A stretch of DNA of 64,000 nt from Coptis chinensis (lineage: Eukaryota; Streptophyta; Magnoliopsida; Ranunculales; Ranunculaceae). The translations under genes and the position numbers were made by a program. This document shows positions 32,081-41,412 of the stretch, one piece after another (positions within the stretch are counted from its first letter, which is position 1; the number at the start of each line of letters is the position of its first letter). The stretch spans positions 104,181,501-104,245,500 of the forward strand of contig CM027378.1 in assembly GCA_015680905.1 (NCBI GenBank). Direction: 5' to 3'. Under the pieces are notes generated by a model that was not told the origin of the DNA, ran no database searches, and saw only the letters and a program-made list of their open reading frames with translations.

Positions 32081-32524
32081 TACTTGCAATCCGCCAACAG
32101 CTTCCCTATTGTGCGATGCACTTCAACAGGAACCAGCTTACACTTTTGAGCACGATAAAAAACAAAGGTGTTCATTTCACTGAATTGAATCATCTGAGAA
32201 GCATACCACTAAGTATTGTAGTTTCGTCCTAGATGCAAGGTTTAGGTCTACCATATTTCCACTGCCAACATAGATTGTTCTGCTATTACATGAACCCAAT
32301 AAAAGAAGAAACATGACTGTTTTTTCAACTACTAACAATGCCCTGTTATGATCCTTTTAAAATACATGCATCCCATAAATAATAAAAAAAAAAAATGGTG
32401 CTAATCTTGCTTAGTCTATGGCCAGCACCATGCCCATCACTCTATGACCACAAAACGATTTCTTAAAATAGTCTATGGAATAGTTCTAACCCCATAAAAT
32501 GTTGGTTAAAGACACTATACGTAC

Positions 32525-32657
32525 TTTCAGCTTTGAGCGTGAGCCCCTTCCTGCAAAGGGAGCCAGTGACACTGCTTGCAGGAGTAATGCTATTATCTCC
32601 ATTTCTTTCAGCTCCATAAGGCAATGGTGTTGCATACATTTTCAGAGGTGGTTGGGC
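32525..32657 (-). pseudogene. Exon-like fragment, unidentified
   Basis: Between acceptor TATATGCAG and donor GAAA|GTACGT the minus strand reads QPPLKMYATPLPYGAERNGD and continues to SLCRKGLTLKAE. Codon use and borders suggest a real exon. I do not recognise the protein. Confidence 0.3.
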
Positions 32658-33055
32658 CTGCATATAAGGATGAGTCATACAATAGGCAGTTGCACCCAAA
32701 TCAACAAATTGCCTTATGAAGAGTATAGTTCATTCAACCAATTGCGGGTCCGACTCAGTAAAGAATGTGTTTACTTTTAAAGCATAATGTAATGCAAAAG
32801 CTTAGTTCATTGCAAACTAAGCCTTGGCATTACGACTGTGACATTTGATACCTAGGAAAATAAGTCAATATTTTACTGGTTTGACTCAGGGCTACCAATA
32901 GTTCATCACTTCACTGCCAACCTTTCATTCCTTGGGTGTAATCTTAATTTACTTTAACCTTCTGGCTTCTAAGCTATCTGAATCAATCTTTTAAATTGCA
33001 TGACCAGGGGGATATACAGTATTTGTTTTATGAAACCAATAACTCAATCACTTTG

Positions 33056-33367
33056 TGTAGAATTTAACAACCAATCAAAGAGACAAAACACAAGATTTAT
33101 AGTGGTTCGGTGCCATTGCGGCAACCTACGTCCACTAGAGAAGAAAGAGATGTTATTGTTTGGTTAATGTTTAGGGTTCTATTACAGAGATATATATATG
33201 CACAACACAAGTGCATAAAATCGTCTCTAGTTTCTAAGAATGGAGTATTCCCTTTTATAGAAACACCAATATCGGTCGAACTTATCATGAACCGACCGAA
33301 GCGCAAGACGCTTCTTCATCATCGTGGTGCAATCAAGGCCAAGACACACTGCTCTTCTTCTCCCACA
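33056..33367 (-). repeat. Copia-1 3' LTR
   Basis: 312 bp, TGTGGGAGAAG...TTCTACA on the minus strand; paired with 38433-38744. The two LTRs differ by multiple substitutions and small indels, so the insertion is not recent. Confidence 0.92.
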
Positions 33368-33378
33368 TTCCCTCTCAA

Positions 33379-34975
33379 GTTGGTGCGAAGATATCCAGCG
33401 AGCCCAACTTGGAGAGTATATCATGAAACTTGGAAGCTGGAAGTCCCTTGGTAAAAATGTCTGCAAGCTGTTGGTCACTTTGAACAAAGGAGGTAGTGAC
33501 AATGTTAGACTACACTTTTTCACGCACAAAATGACAGTCAACTTCAATATGCTTAGTTCTTTCATGGAACACCGGATTTGCAGCAATGTGCATAGAAGCT
33601 TGATTATCACAGTAAAGTATAGTTGGCAGATGCAAACCAAAATACAAATCCTTCAGAATAGCGCGAAGCCATATGATTTAACTGGTGGTAGAAGCCATAG
33701 CCTTGTATTCAACTTCAGCACTAGAACGAGCCACTACATTCTATTTTTTGCTCTTCCAAGTAACCAAATTAGCTCCCACAAAGGTACAATAACCTGAAGT
33801 AAACCGCCGATCAACTGGACATCCTGCCCAATCAGCATTTGTATAGGCAATAATAGATATATGCCCATTTTTCTGCATCCAAATACCTCTTCTTGGCGAC
33901 CCTTTCAGATACTACAGTATTCTGGAAACTGCATTCATATGTGGAGTCCTTGGAGCATGCATAAAATGACTAACCAAGCTTACTGCATAAGAAATATCTG
34001 GTCGGGTAATAGTTAAATATATTAGTTTACTAACTAATCGCTGATACTGACCAATGCCAGTAAATAGATCACCGGTGTTGTCCAACTTGACTCCACTGTC
34101 AGTTGGATAATCAGATGGTTTTACCCCCAGCTTTTCTGCTTCACTCAAAAGATCCAACATATACTTTCTTTGATTAAGAAATATACCTCTTTTTGAATAA
34201 GCAATTTCGATCCCAAGAAAGTACTTCATAATACCCAGATCCTTGATGGAAAATTTCTTGTGCAGTAGATCCTTGAGCTTAGAGATTTTGATATGGTCAT
34301 TACCTATGATAACTATGTCATCAACATAAATAAGAACAACAACCAAGCCTGACTTGCTAGACTTAACAAATAAGTAAGGATCAGCATCACTCTGCTTAAG
34401 ACCGGTCATAGCTAGAACAGAACTGAGCTTGGCATGCCACGCTCGTGGAGATTGTTTAAGTCCATAGATAGACTTTTTTAACTTGCATACTAATCCAACC
34501 TTAGTCTCCTTCGGATGTCCAGGTGGGATGCTCATATACACTTCTTCTTTAAGATCGCTGTGTAAAAATGCATTTTTAACATCCATCTGAAACAATTTCT
34601 AGTCTTGATTTACAGCTAGAGATACAAGAATTCTAAACGTGTTCATCTTTGCAACTGGTGCAAAAGTCTCTTTGTAGTCCTGACCATATGTTTGGGTGAA
34701 TCCCCTTACAATGAGTCGAGCTTTAGACCTCTCTAAGGAACCATCACTGTTGAACTTGTTTCTGAACACCCAACGATAATCAACTGTTTTCTTTTCGTAA
34801 GGTAGCATAACAATCTCCCAAGTTTTATTCTCGTCTAAAGCACAAAGTTCTTCTTGTATCGCCTTTCTCCATACTGGGCTAGAGTTAGTTTCTCTAAAGT
34901 TCTTGGATTCTTGCACATCATCGACTGTACTTAAGAAAGCATAATGAGATGAAGTGATATTAGCATACGTTATAT
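33379..34975 (-). pseudogene. Copia-1 reverse transcriptase and RNase H
   Basis: The RVT_2-type RT begins YANITSSHYAFL, continues WRKAIQEELCALDENKTWE and RWVFRNKFNSDG, then a stop at 34596-34598, then FQMDVKNAFLHSDL (motif A) and LIYVDDIVIIGND (YVDD catalytic motif). The RNase H part follows from about 33900 to 33400 with several stops and frame breaks. It would copy element RNA into DNA; this copy is inactive. The upstream border coincides with the inserted LTR. Confidence 0.9.
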
Positions 34976-34980
34976 ACTCC

Positions 34981-36793
34981 TGTATATTATTGCAGGAGTA
35001 TATTATTGCACCACTTTCATTCTTTCACGTGCCAATATATTATTGCACTACGCCACACTCCTGTGGGAAATATCCATAAATACTCTACTACCTCCTAGTA
35101 GCATCTCACAGATAAAATAATGGAGCGTTTATACATTTATTTCTCCAAAACTGTTGCATTTAATATATATATCCCAACATATTATATAATGTCACAATTG
35201 CTTCAAACGTATCGCATACATTTTTATAGTGTTTTAGGAATATTATATATCCTAAAGTTTCTATCTCGTCACGTGTCAAAATATACACAATATCAACGTC
35301 AAATCTTTCCTAGATAATGACAATCAAATTTATACAAGCTTCGACAATATTTTATTACTACATTTGTCCATAAAAAATCAAATAGGTGAAAATCTGGAAA
35401 AAGTCAACATTCCACAGTCAACGGTCAACAGTCAAAGTCAACACGTCATGGTCCATGTCCAACATGTTCAGGGTCATAGCCATGGTTCATGACTAAGGTC
35501 AATGTGCATGGCTCATGGGCTCATGACTAAGGTAATGGTTCGGACCCAACTGGCCAAGCCCAAACCTTAGAACCCGGCCCCAAAAGCCTAAATGTTGAAA
35601 GACCCATTTGGATCTCTATTTTAAGTCCTAAGGACTGGCCCCAAACAATCAAGCTAAACTGGCCCAACAACTTAAAACACAACCGGGCCAACCAAAAATA
35701 GAAATTTCGGCCCAGCAACTAATCAAGCTTAGGCCCAAGCCTCAAGCCCAACCAAACAGATCTAGTGAACTAGAATACATCCGTGAGCACCGGATCGCAC
35801 TCACCTTCTTCTTCCTCCAACAGATCCCTCCACCACCAGCCACCAAATCGGGTTCTCCTCCTCCTCCCACTTCATCATATTGGTTTTTACCCTTGGCAAA
35901 AACCAAACAACTTTAACAAAACCCCCACTCAATTAAGCCACCAAATCGCGACTCCTCTAAAACGGATCCAGAAATATTCATCCTCCATTAATGGCTTCTA
36001 CAAGCTCCACTCGACACTACTATCAAGCACCCAATCCTCTCCACTACCACCAAACATAAACTAAACCACAACTACCACATCATAACATTATAAAAATTCA
36101 AAATCGTTAACAGTACCGATTTCTATGGGTTGGCGCCTCCATTAACGCCGGTTCAAAGCTTCCACAACACTCAAACAACCAACCCGACATCAAATACTTA
36201 ATCCCCAACATCAACCAACAAAAATAACACAAACTAACAGTTCAAAATAAAATCATAACGCCCCCACAGTATCACAGTAACGCATACAGAGGAGGATTCA
36301 TTACTTTGGGGCTTTAGCCGCCATTTACGGGCCCAAACAAGGTGCCAAACAAGGTTCGACCGTTCAAACCTCCATTTTTCCGAATTTCAATGGAGTTTTA
36401 ACAACACGACAGACACGACACCCAATAAAACAGGATAATGAGCAGTATCAAAAGGCAGAAACCTTAGACAGTATACACCGATACACGAAAAACTATAAAT
36501 TCGTGAAATAGCAAAAATAGCTACTCACCTTAATTAACCGCCGACGAATTCCTCCTAGTTCAATTGTCGCTACTCCAACACTCTAGCAATCCAAATTCCA
36601 TTTTTATTATATTTTATTCTCTAAAAACCCTATTATCTAGAACAAGGTGATTATATACTTGGGTTTGAAACCCAAACCCAATACAGACTCGGGCCCAGAA
36701 ATCAGGCCCACGTATCCCAAATCCAATCCAGCGAATTTTTAAATAAATAAATAAATTAATAAATAAATACGTATTTTAAATACGGGCATTACA
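34981..36793 (-). repeat. Solo gypsy-type LTR inside Copia-1
   Basis: On the minus strand the segment begins TGTAATGCCCGTATTTAAAATACG, a typical chromovirus-type LTR start, with a TATA-like TATATAA some 140 bp in, and ends ...TATACA at 34981. No internal gypsy coding sequence. The flanking 5-mers differ (ACTCC on the left, ATTAA on the right), so there is no target duplication, and the copia integrase core that should lie at this site is gone. Confidence 0.65.
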
Positions 36794-38250
36794 ATTAACT
36801 CAAACAAATTATTAGACATAGTATGCGAGTTGGGAAAAGGTAAACGAGTTTGTTTAGAAAATTGACAAACATCACAAACATCATCAGAGTTTATAGAAAC
36901 ATGCGGAAACAAATTTGACGGGACATGACTAGATGGATGCCCAAGTCTTTTATGCAAAATGCGACTCTCAAGTAAACCACTAGCTTGACACGTCGTCTTA
37001 TGCAACTTCAACAAATAGAGCCCATTGGAATAAATTCCTTCACCAATCGTCCTCTTCGACTTTCGATCCTGAAAGACGGCAGAGTTAGGAGAAAAAATGA
37101 CATCACAATTTAAAGAATTTGTAAGTTTGCCAATAGATAGAAGTTGGATAGGGAAGGAAGGAACAACTAGAGTGTCACTCTTAAGACTTTAATTAAAAAA
37201 ATCCACTTGACCACTACCTAGAATGGGGACGGTGGATCCATTGGCTATGGAAATATTATGTTTTTCGGTTTTGGACACAAAATTATAGACAGAGGCAGGG
37301 CAATTAGTCATATGATCAGTAGCCACCGAATCAATTATCCACGAGTTACTATTTTCTGGCATAGTAAAATAGGCATGCAAATTACTAAACACATGAGTTG
37401 AGACATACTGACATACTGACCTTTGCTAGATGGCATGGACTTAGTAAGTTGTTGGAGAATTTGACTCAACTGATGACTAATATCTAAGTTGGAAATTGAT
37501 GTCTTGGCTACTGCGGCATGATCTTTCTTGGACAGTTCCTTTTTAAGATGCGGATGTAATTCACAACAACGGTCCTTGGTGTGCCAATTTTTTCCACAAT
37601 GATCACAGTGAGATCGACGGTTCCTCTTTTCCCTTACCTTTTTCAAATCCCTGTGACTTCTTTCGAAAATCGTTTTCTGCAAGTAATACAAGAGATTCAG
37701 AGATTGAAGACTTCACCTCGGAGTTAATGGTTTTCTTCCTTGTTTCCTCTCTCTTAATAGTTGCACAAACAGTAGCAAGTGATGGAAGAGTGTTTTCCAT
37801 TAGAATATTATTTTCTAGATTTTCATATTTTGGTTTAAGACTATGAAATACTGTGAAGATTTTATCCTCTTCAGCCCGTTTCAAAAGAGTTTTAGCATCT
37901 GTGGTGTGTGGACGATATATGTTTAAATCCCATAATTTTTTAAGATTCCTAAGGTGTTATGTAAAAATCTTCCCACCTTGTTGCATGACACCGATTGCAA
38001 GTTGAAGTTCAAAAATACGGGCAGAATTGTTCTGGTTTCCGTATAAATCTTCAATTGAATCCCGCATCTCCTTTGCAGAATCAGAGAAAGTAAAAATTCC
38101 AGCAATAGTTGACTCCATCGAATTGAGTAGCTAAGATCAAATAAGCTGATCATTGAAAACCCAATTCTCGTATTCGACATCATCAATGGCAGGACACACC
38201 TTTGCACCATTAATGAACCCTAATTTCTTCTTGCCACCCAGAGATAGCGA
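36794..38250 (-). pseudogene. Copia-1 gag, protease and start of integrase
   Basis: The minus strand carries Gag pieces (38250-37600), a CCHC knuckle (CDHCGKNWHTKDRC, near 37590-37550), the protease WIIDSVATDHMT (near 37340; the usual DSG is DSV, so the active site is damaged), and the GAG pre-integrase HKRLGHPS...CDVCQFSKQTRLPF, ending at FELI where the inserted LTR starts. Frames are broken several times. Confidence 0.85.
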
Positions 38251-38432
38251 AACAGCTCTCGACCAAGGTATAGTTTATTCCATTCAAAAGAATTGATGAC
38301 AGCTTCCAACCGGGATTAGAATTAGTCTCTGTTGTTACAGCAGACTTTGGGTTTGGTTTTGGATATGTCATAGTATTTCGTGTTTATTTATGTTGATTTA
38401 GAGAAGAGATTAAGCGCTCCGCTCTGATACTA

Positions 38433-38744
38433 TGTAGAATTTAACAACCAATCAAAGAGACAAAACACAAGATTTATAGTAGTTCGGTGCCATTGCGGCA
38501 ACCTACGTCCACTGGAGAAGAAAGAGATGTTATTGCTTGGTTAATGTTTAGGCCAGGTTCTATTACAGAGATATATATAGGCACAACACAAGTGCACAAA
38601 ATCGTCTCTAGTTTCTAAGAATGGAGTCTTCCCTTTTATAAAAACACCAATATCGGTCGAACTTATCATGAACCGACTGAGCGCGCACGCGCCTTCATCA
38701 TGTGCAACTGAAACGCGCACGTGCTGTCTCTTTCTTCTCCCACA
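38433..38744 (-). repeat. Copia-1 5' LTR
   Basis: 312 bp, followed on the minus strand by the primer-binding site at 38420-38431. The CTTTG duplication flanks it at 38745-38749. Confidence 0.92.
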
Positions 38745-38749
38745 CTTTG

Positions 38750-38846
38750 CAAGGAGACATTCACGTTTCAAAAAGTGTTGATAAAGGTGCGACATGGCAG
38801 CAGTTGGGAATTGCTCTAGATGAGGAGTGGCATCTCTCTTATCCAT
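38750..38846 (-). pseudogene. Exon-like fragment, unidentified
   Basis: Adjacent to Copia-1, the minus strand encodes DKRDATPHLEQFPTAAMSHL followed by YQHFLKRECLLAK, then runs into the target site. No family recognised; possibly another captured piece, cut by the copia insertion. Confidence 0.25.
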
Positions 38847-39035
38847 ATATTTTTGACAGAATATAAACCCTCCTCTTCCTCTTTTGACGCAAACTGTTGT
38901 TAATATGTGGATGACCTAAAAATTCTACAAAGAAGACAGAGTCTTCGAATCAATACCGAAGTGCCCATCGCTAGATTAATTACATAAATAAGATAGCACG
39001 ACTCTCACGCCAATAATGATAATGATAAGAGACCA

Positions 39036-39400
39036 TGATTGTTGACTCTCAAGTCAATACTACGAACTTAAAGAGCAATTATGCATCACATATTAAATTA
39101 TTAGCTAGTAATGCCCAAGTACCTTCCATCGAGACTATGATTGTTGACTCTCAAGTCAATACTATGTTGCAACACATATTAAATTATGAGCATGTCTTCA
39201 GTGCGCAGGTTGTATGGTGCGTAGGTAATGTGGGCCTTTGGATCAGTACTTTTGCCATGCAATACACACGCACCCCTTGGTATGAGTGGCCCAGATTTGA
39301 TACGACCTGCGCACCATAGATTTAGCCTTAAATTATTAGGTAGTAATGCCCAACTACCTTCCATCGCTAGATTAATTACATAGACAAGAGAGCACGACTC
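39036..39400 (+). repeat. About 100-bp tandem repeats upstream of the C2 gene
   Basis: ATGATTGTTGACTCTCAAGTC at 39036 recurs at 39137. The linked blocks ...TTAAATTAT(TAG)..AGTAATGCCCAA.TACCTTCCATCG occur around 39090 and 39330, and the second is split by the MITE at 39188. Confidence 0.6.
39188..39327. mobile_element. Mutator-like MITE, copy 1
   Basis: 140 bp with imperfect terminal inverted repeats sharing GTGCGCAGGT(T/C)GTAT near each end, flanked by an exact 9-bp duplication TTAAATTAT (39179-39187, 39328-39336), the Mutator-superfamily size. Starts GAGCATGTCTTCAG, ends GATTTAGCC. Confidence 0.85.
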
Positions 39401-39433
39401 TCACGTCAATAATAATAAGGGACTATGACTGGT

Positions 39434-39601
39434 CTCATTCTTCACACCCCCATAACATGTATTTAGACAATTACACCCTACACCTTTGATGTTCCAAGAC
39501 AATTCTAAGCTACGGGCCTCATTCTTCACACCCCACATAACATGTATTTAGACAATTGCACCCTACACCTTTGATGTTCCAAGACATAATTCTAAGCTAC
39601 G
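39434..39601 (+). repeat. 84-bp tandem duplication in the C2 gene promoter
   Basis: CTCATTCTTCACACCCC... begins at 39434 and again at 39518 with few differences, ending about 15 bp before the TATA box region. It could double any promoter element it carries. Confidence 0.8.
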
Positions 39602-39615
39602 CGGTTTGAGTTTTC

Positions 39616-39622
39616 TATATAT
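39616..39622 (+). promoter_or_regulatory. TATA box of the C2-domain gene
   Basis: TATATAT about 95 bp upstream of the ATG, a plausible spacing for a short 5' UTR. No intron acceptor lies between. Confidence 0.45.
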
Positions 39623-39713
39623 CTTTCTAGTTGGTTCTAAACGTAGAGTAAGGAACTTTTTATACCTATACTCCAAAAAATCAACTTTCAATCTCAACCG
39701 TTAATCTTTCATC

Positions 39714-40355
39714 ATGAACCAAATGCCGTTAGACTTAACTGTTCGTTCAGCTAAAGATCTAGAAAAAGTGGTGCATATTGCCAAGACAAAAGCTTATGTC
39801 GTCGTTAAGATCTCTTCTGATCTAAGAACGGAACAGAAAACTACACCTGTTGATCACGATGGTAGGGAAAACCCAACCTGGAATTGCAATATGGAGTTTA
39901 CCATAGATGAGGGTTCGATTATTGTTTTCCAACTTCGTTGCAAAAGGAGTCTTGGTGATGATCGTGATATTGGGGAAGTTAATGTGCCGATTAAAAACCT
40001 TCCTCACAATCTTGGTAATGGGAAACAGGTTGTTAGTTATCCAGTTTTTACTAAGGGAGAATCTAAAGGGGAGCTAAGTTTTTCGTATGAGTTTGGTCAA
40101 AAGGTCGTCCAACCGCAAACAGATTACCCGACTGGGAATGTAAAGGAGCCTGTAGGTCCGTCTTCTCCAGCACCAATACCGCAACCGTCTAAGAAGAAGA
40201 GGAAAATCGGTATTCGGGCGGTAACTGAAATTGTGAGTACCGTGATAGGCGGTATTGTGAGTGCATTGATTTTAAAAGCTGGTGGTGGTGGTGATGATGA
40301 TGATAATGATGATAATGATGATGATGATGATGAGAGGGTTGTGTTTGCAAGTTAG
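39714..40355 (+). CDS. SRC2-like C2-domain protein with C-terminal membrane anchor
   Basis: Single-exon 213-aa protein. Residues about 5-130 form a C2 domain of the plant SRC2/BAP type: LDLTVRSAKDLEKV, KAYVVVKISSD, HDGRENPTWNCNMEF, RCKRSLGDDRDIGEVNVPI, KGELSFSYEFGQKV. Such domains bind membranes, often with calcium, and SRC2 proteins are cold- and stress-linked. A Pro-rich linker and a basic cluster (SKKKRKIG) precede a hydrophobic stretch at about 175-193 (VTEIVSTVIGGIVSALIL), likely a tail anchor, and a GGGGDDDD... acidic tail encoded by a GAT repeat. The Tyr/Gly/Pro-rich tail of classical SRC2 is absent. The gene is intact, lies inside the composite transposon, and copy B begins 12 bp after its stop, so its 3' UTR must come from the transposon. 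Confidence 0.85.
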   Translation: MNQMPLDLTVRSAKDLEKVVHIAKTKAYVVVKISSDLRTEQKTTPVDHDGRENPTWNCNMEFTIDEGSIIVFQLRCKRSLGDDRDIGEVNVPIKNLPHNLGNGKQVVSYPVFTKGESKGELSFSYEFGQKVVQPQTDYPTGNVKEPVGPSSPAPIPQPSKKKRKIGIRAVTEIVSTVIGGIVSALILKAGGGGDDDDNDDNDDDDDERVVFAS

Positions 40356-40367
40356 TAGTCTAAAGGT

Positions 40368-40895
40368 CATAGTACAAAATATCGCGATATTTGGGGATAT
40401 CTATCCAGATTTCAGAGAAAGATATATAAATGAGCATGTCTTCAGTCTTGGTCGGTCGTGATGGGTCGCGGGTAATTATGGGCCTTTGGATTCAAGATTT
40501 ACGCCATTAAATACACACGCACCCTTGGTATGAGTGGCCGAGATGTAATGGCGCACCATACATCTCGCGCACCATAGATTTAGCCTATATAAATATCACA
40601 ATATGTTTAGAGATATTTACGATATTTGTGATATTTTGTGATATTTGGCGATATTTTGTGTATATAACAATTTTATTTAATATTTGTCATTATATTTCAA
40701 ATAAATATAAATAATGTATCATGATATATCAATAAATATCTATAATATCTACGATATTTGTCGATATTTTAGATATATTTACGATATTTGCATGTGAAAC
40801 AATGTCAAATATCCCCAAAGAGGAGGATATATCCACGATACATATCCAAAAATTGAATATCGATAAATACCTATATCCTGATATTTTGTACTATG
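40368..40895 (+). mobile_element. hAT-like element copy B (right end of composite)
   Basis: Starts CATAGTACAAAATATCGCG and ends CTGATATTTTGTACTATG: an exact 16-bp terminal inverted repeat CATAGTACAAAATATC. Without the nested MITE it is about 365 bp and closely matches copy A in the same orientation. The outer edge abuts the resumed Copia-2 LTR. Confidence 0.75.
40432..40585. mobile_element. Mutator-like MITE, copy 2, nested in copy B
   Basis: 154 bp, same ends as copy 1 (GAGCATGTCTTCAG...GATTTAGCC). Flanked by a 9-bp duplication TATATAAAT (40423-40431, 40586-40594). Copy A at 29351-29366 shows the uninterrupted site. Confidence 0.9.
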
Positions 40896-41362
40896 TCTCA
40901 CCTTACTAGATCACTCTTATATCTTTACAGGGTTGTCTCTCTGTAAATGTTATCTCTCAATTTTGATACATTTCAAGATTGGGTTTTTTCTGACTTTTGT
41001 GTTGTCTCTCGTGTGTTTCTTGGGTGTTAGGTTTTGCCAAAAACTCCCAACTCTTATTGCAAACTCGCAGTCCACAAAATTAGACTTCTTCTGAAAATAA
41101 ACTTCGAAGCGCCGGCTGCTTCGAGCAAGCACAATAAGTCGAGCCAGGGTGCACTTTACTCTACCGAAGTCCATCATGCACGAGCCGCGCAGTCGCGCTC
41201 CTAACAAGGCAAATCTGAGCGCATGGCGCTACCAAGCTCCCGATGTCGAAAGCAAGGCATGGCGATGCCGCGCCTGCGTCTGAAACCGAGTGCAAGGTGC
41301 GCTCAACATTCTTCATGCAGGCTGAACTTCAGTTCCTCCTCATGTGAGGGATAACTCCAACA
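40896..41362 (-). repeat. Copia-2 3' LTR, proximal part
   Basis: Continues the LTR exactly where the left part stops and ends TCCAACA at 41362, next to the polypurine tract. Confidence 0.9.
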
Positions 41363-41412
41363 ATCTCCCCCTCCCGAACAGTGAGGGGGGATACCTCCTT
41401 GTAATTTCCAAA

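Larger units (their letters stand above)
33056..38744 (-). mobile_element. Ty1-copia element Copia-1, with integrase region replaced
   Basis: LTRs at 33056-33367 and 38433-38744 (312 bp each, TG..CA), target duplication CTTTG on both sides (33051-33055, 38745-38749), PBS next to the 5' LTR (TAGTATCAGAGC on the minus strand, one mismatch to the Met-initiator site), and PPT TTGAGAGGGAA next to the 3' LTR. Gag, protease and the start of integrase lie at 36794-38250, RT and RNase H at 33379-34975. The integrase core is missing and a gypsy-type LTR sits in its place. It is nested inside the composite transposon. Confidence 0.95.
29291..40895. mobile_element. 11.6-kb composite transposon bounded by two hAT-like copies
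   Basis: The whole segment interrupts one LTR of Copia-2. Its left edge is the outer end of hAT-like copy A and its right edge the outer end of copy B, in direct orientation. Flanks are TCTCATCT (29283-29290) and TCTCACCT (40896-40903). The undisturbed LTR at 45874 has a single TCTCACCT, so this is an 8-bp target duplication, the hAT size, with one mutation. The inner flanks of A and B do not match each other. Cargo: MITEs, captured exons, Copia-1 and an intact C2-domain gene. No transposase is present. Confidence 0.7.

Noticed and set aside
33110-33797. Plus-strand frames of 114 and 157 codons
   Set aside because: Antisense to the Copia-1 LTR and RNase H region, which explain the sequence better.
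34981-36793. Host gene suggested by a Ser/Pro-rich plus-strand frame at 35783-36064
   Set aside because: It lies within the gypsy-type LTR (TGTAATGCCCG start, TATA box) on the opposite strand and has no domain.
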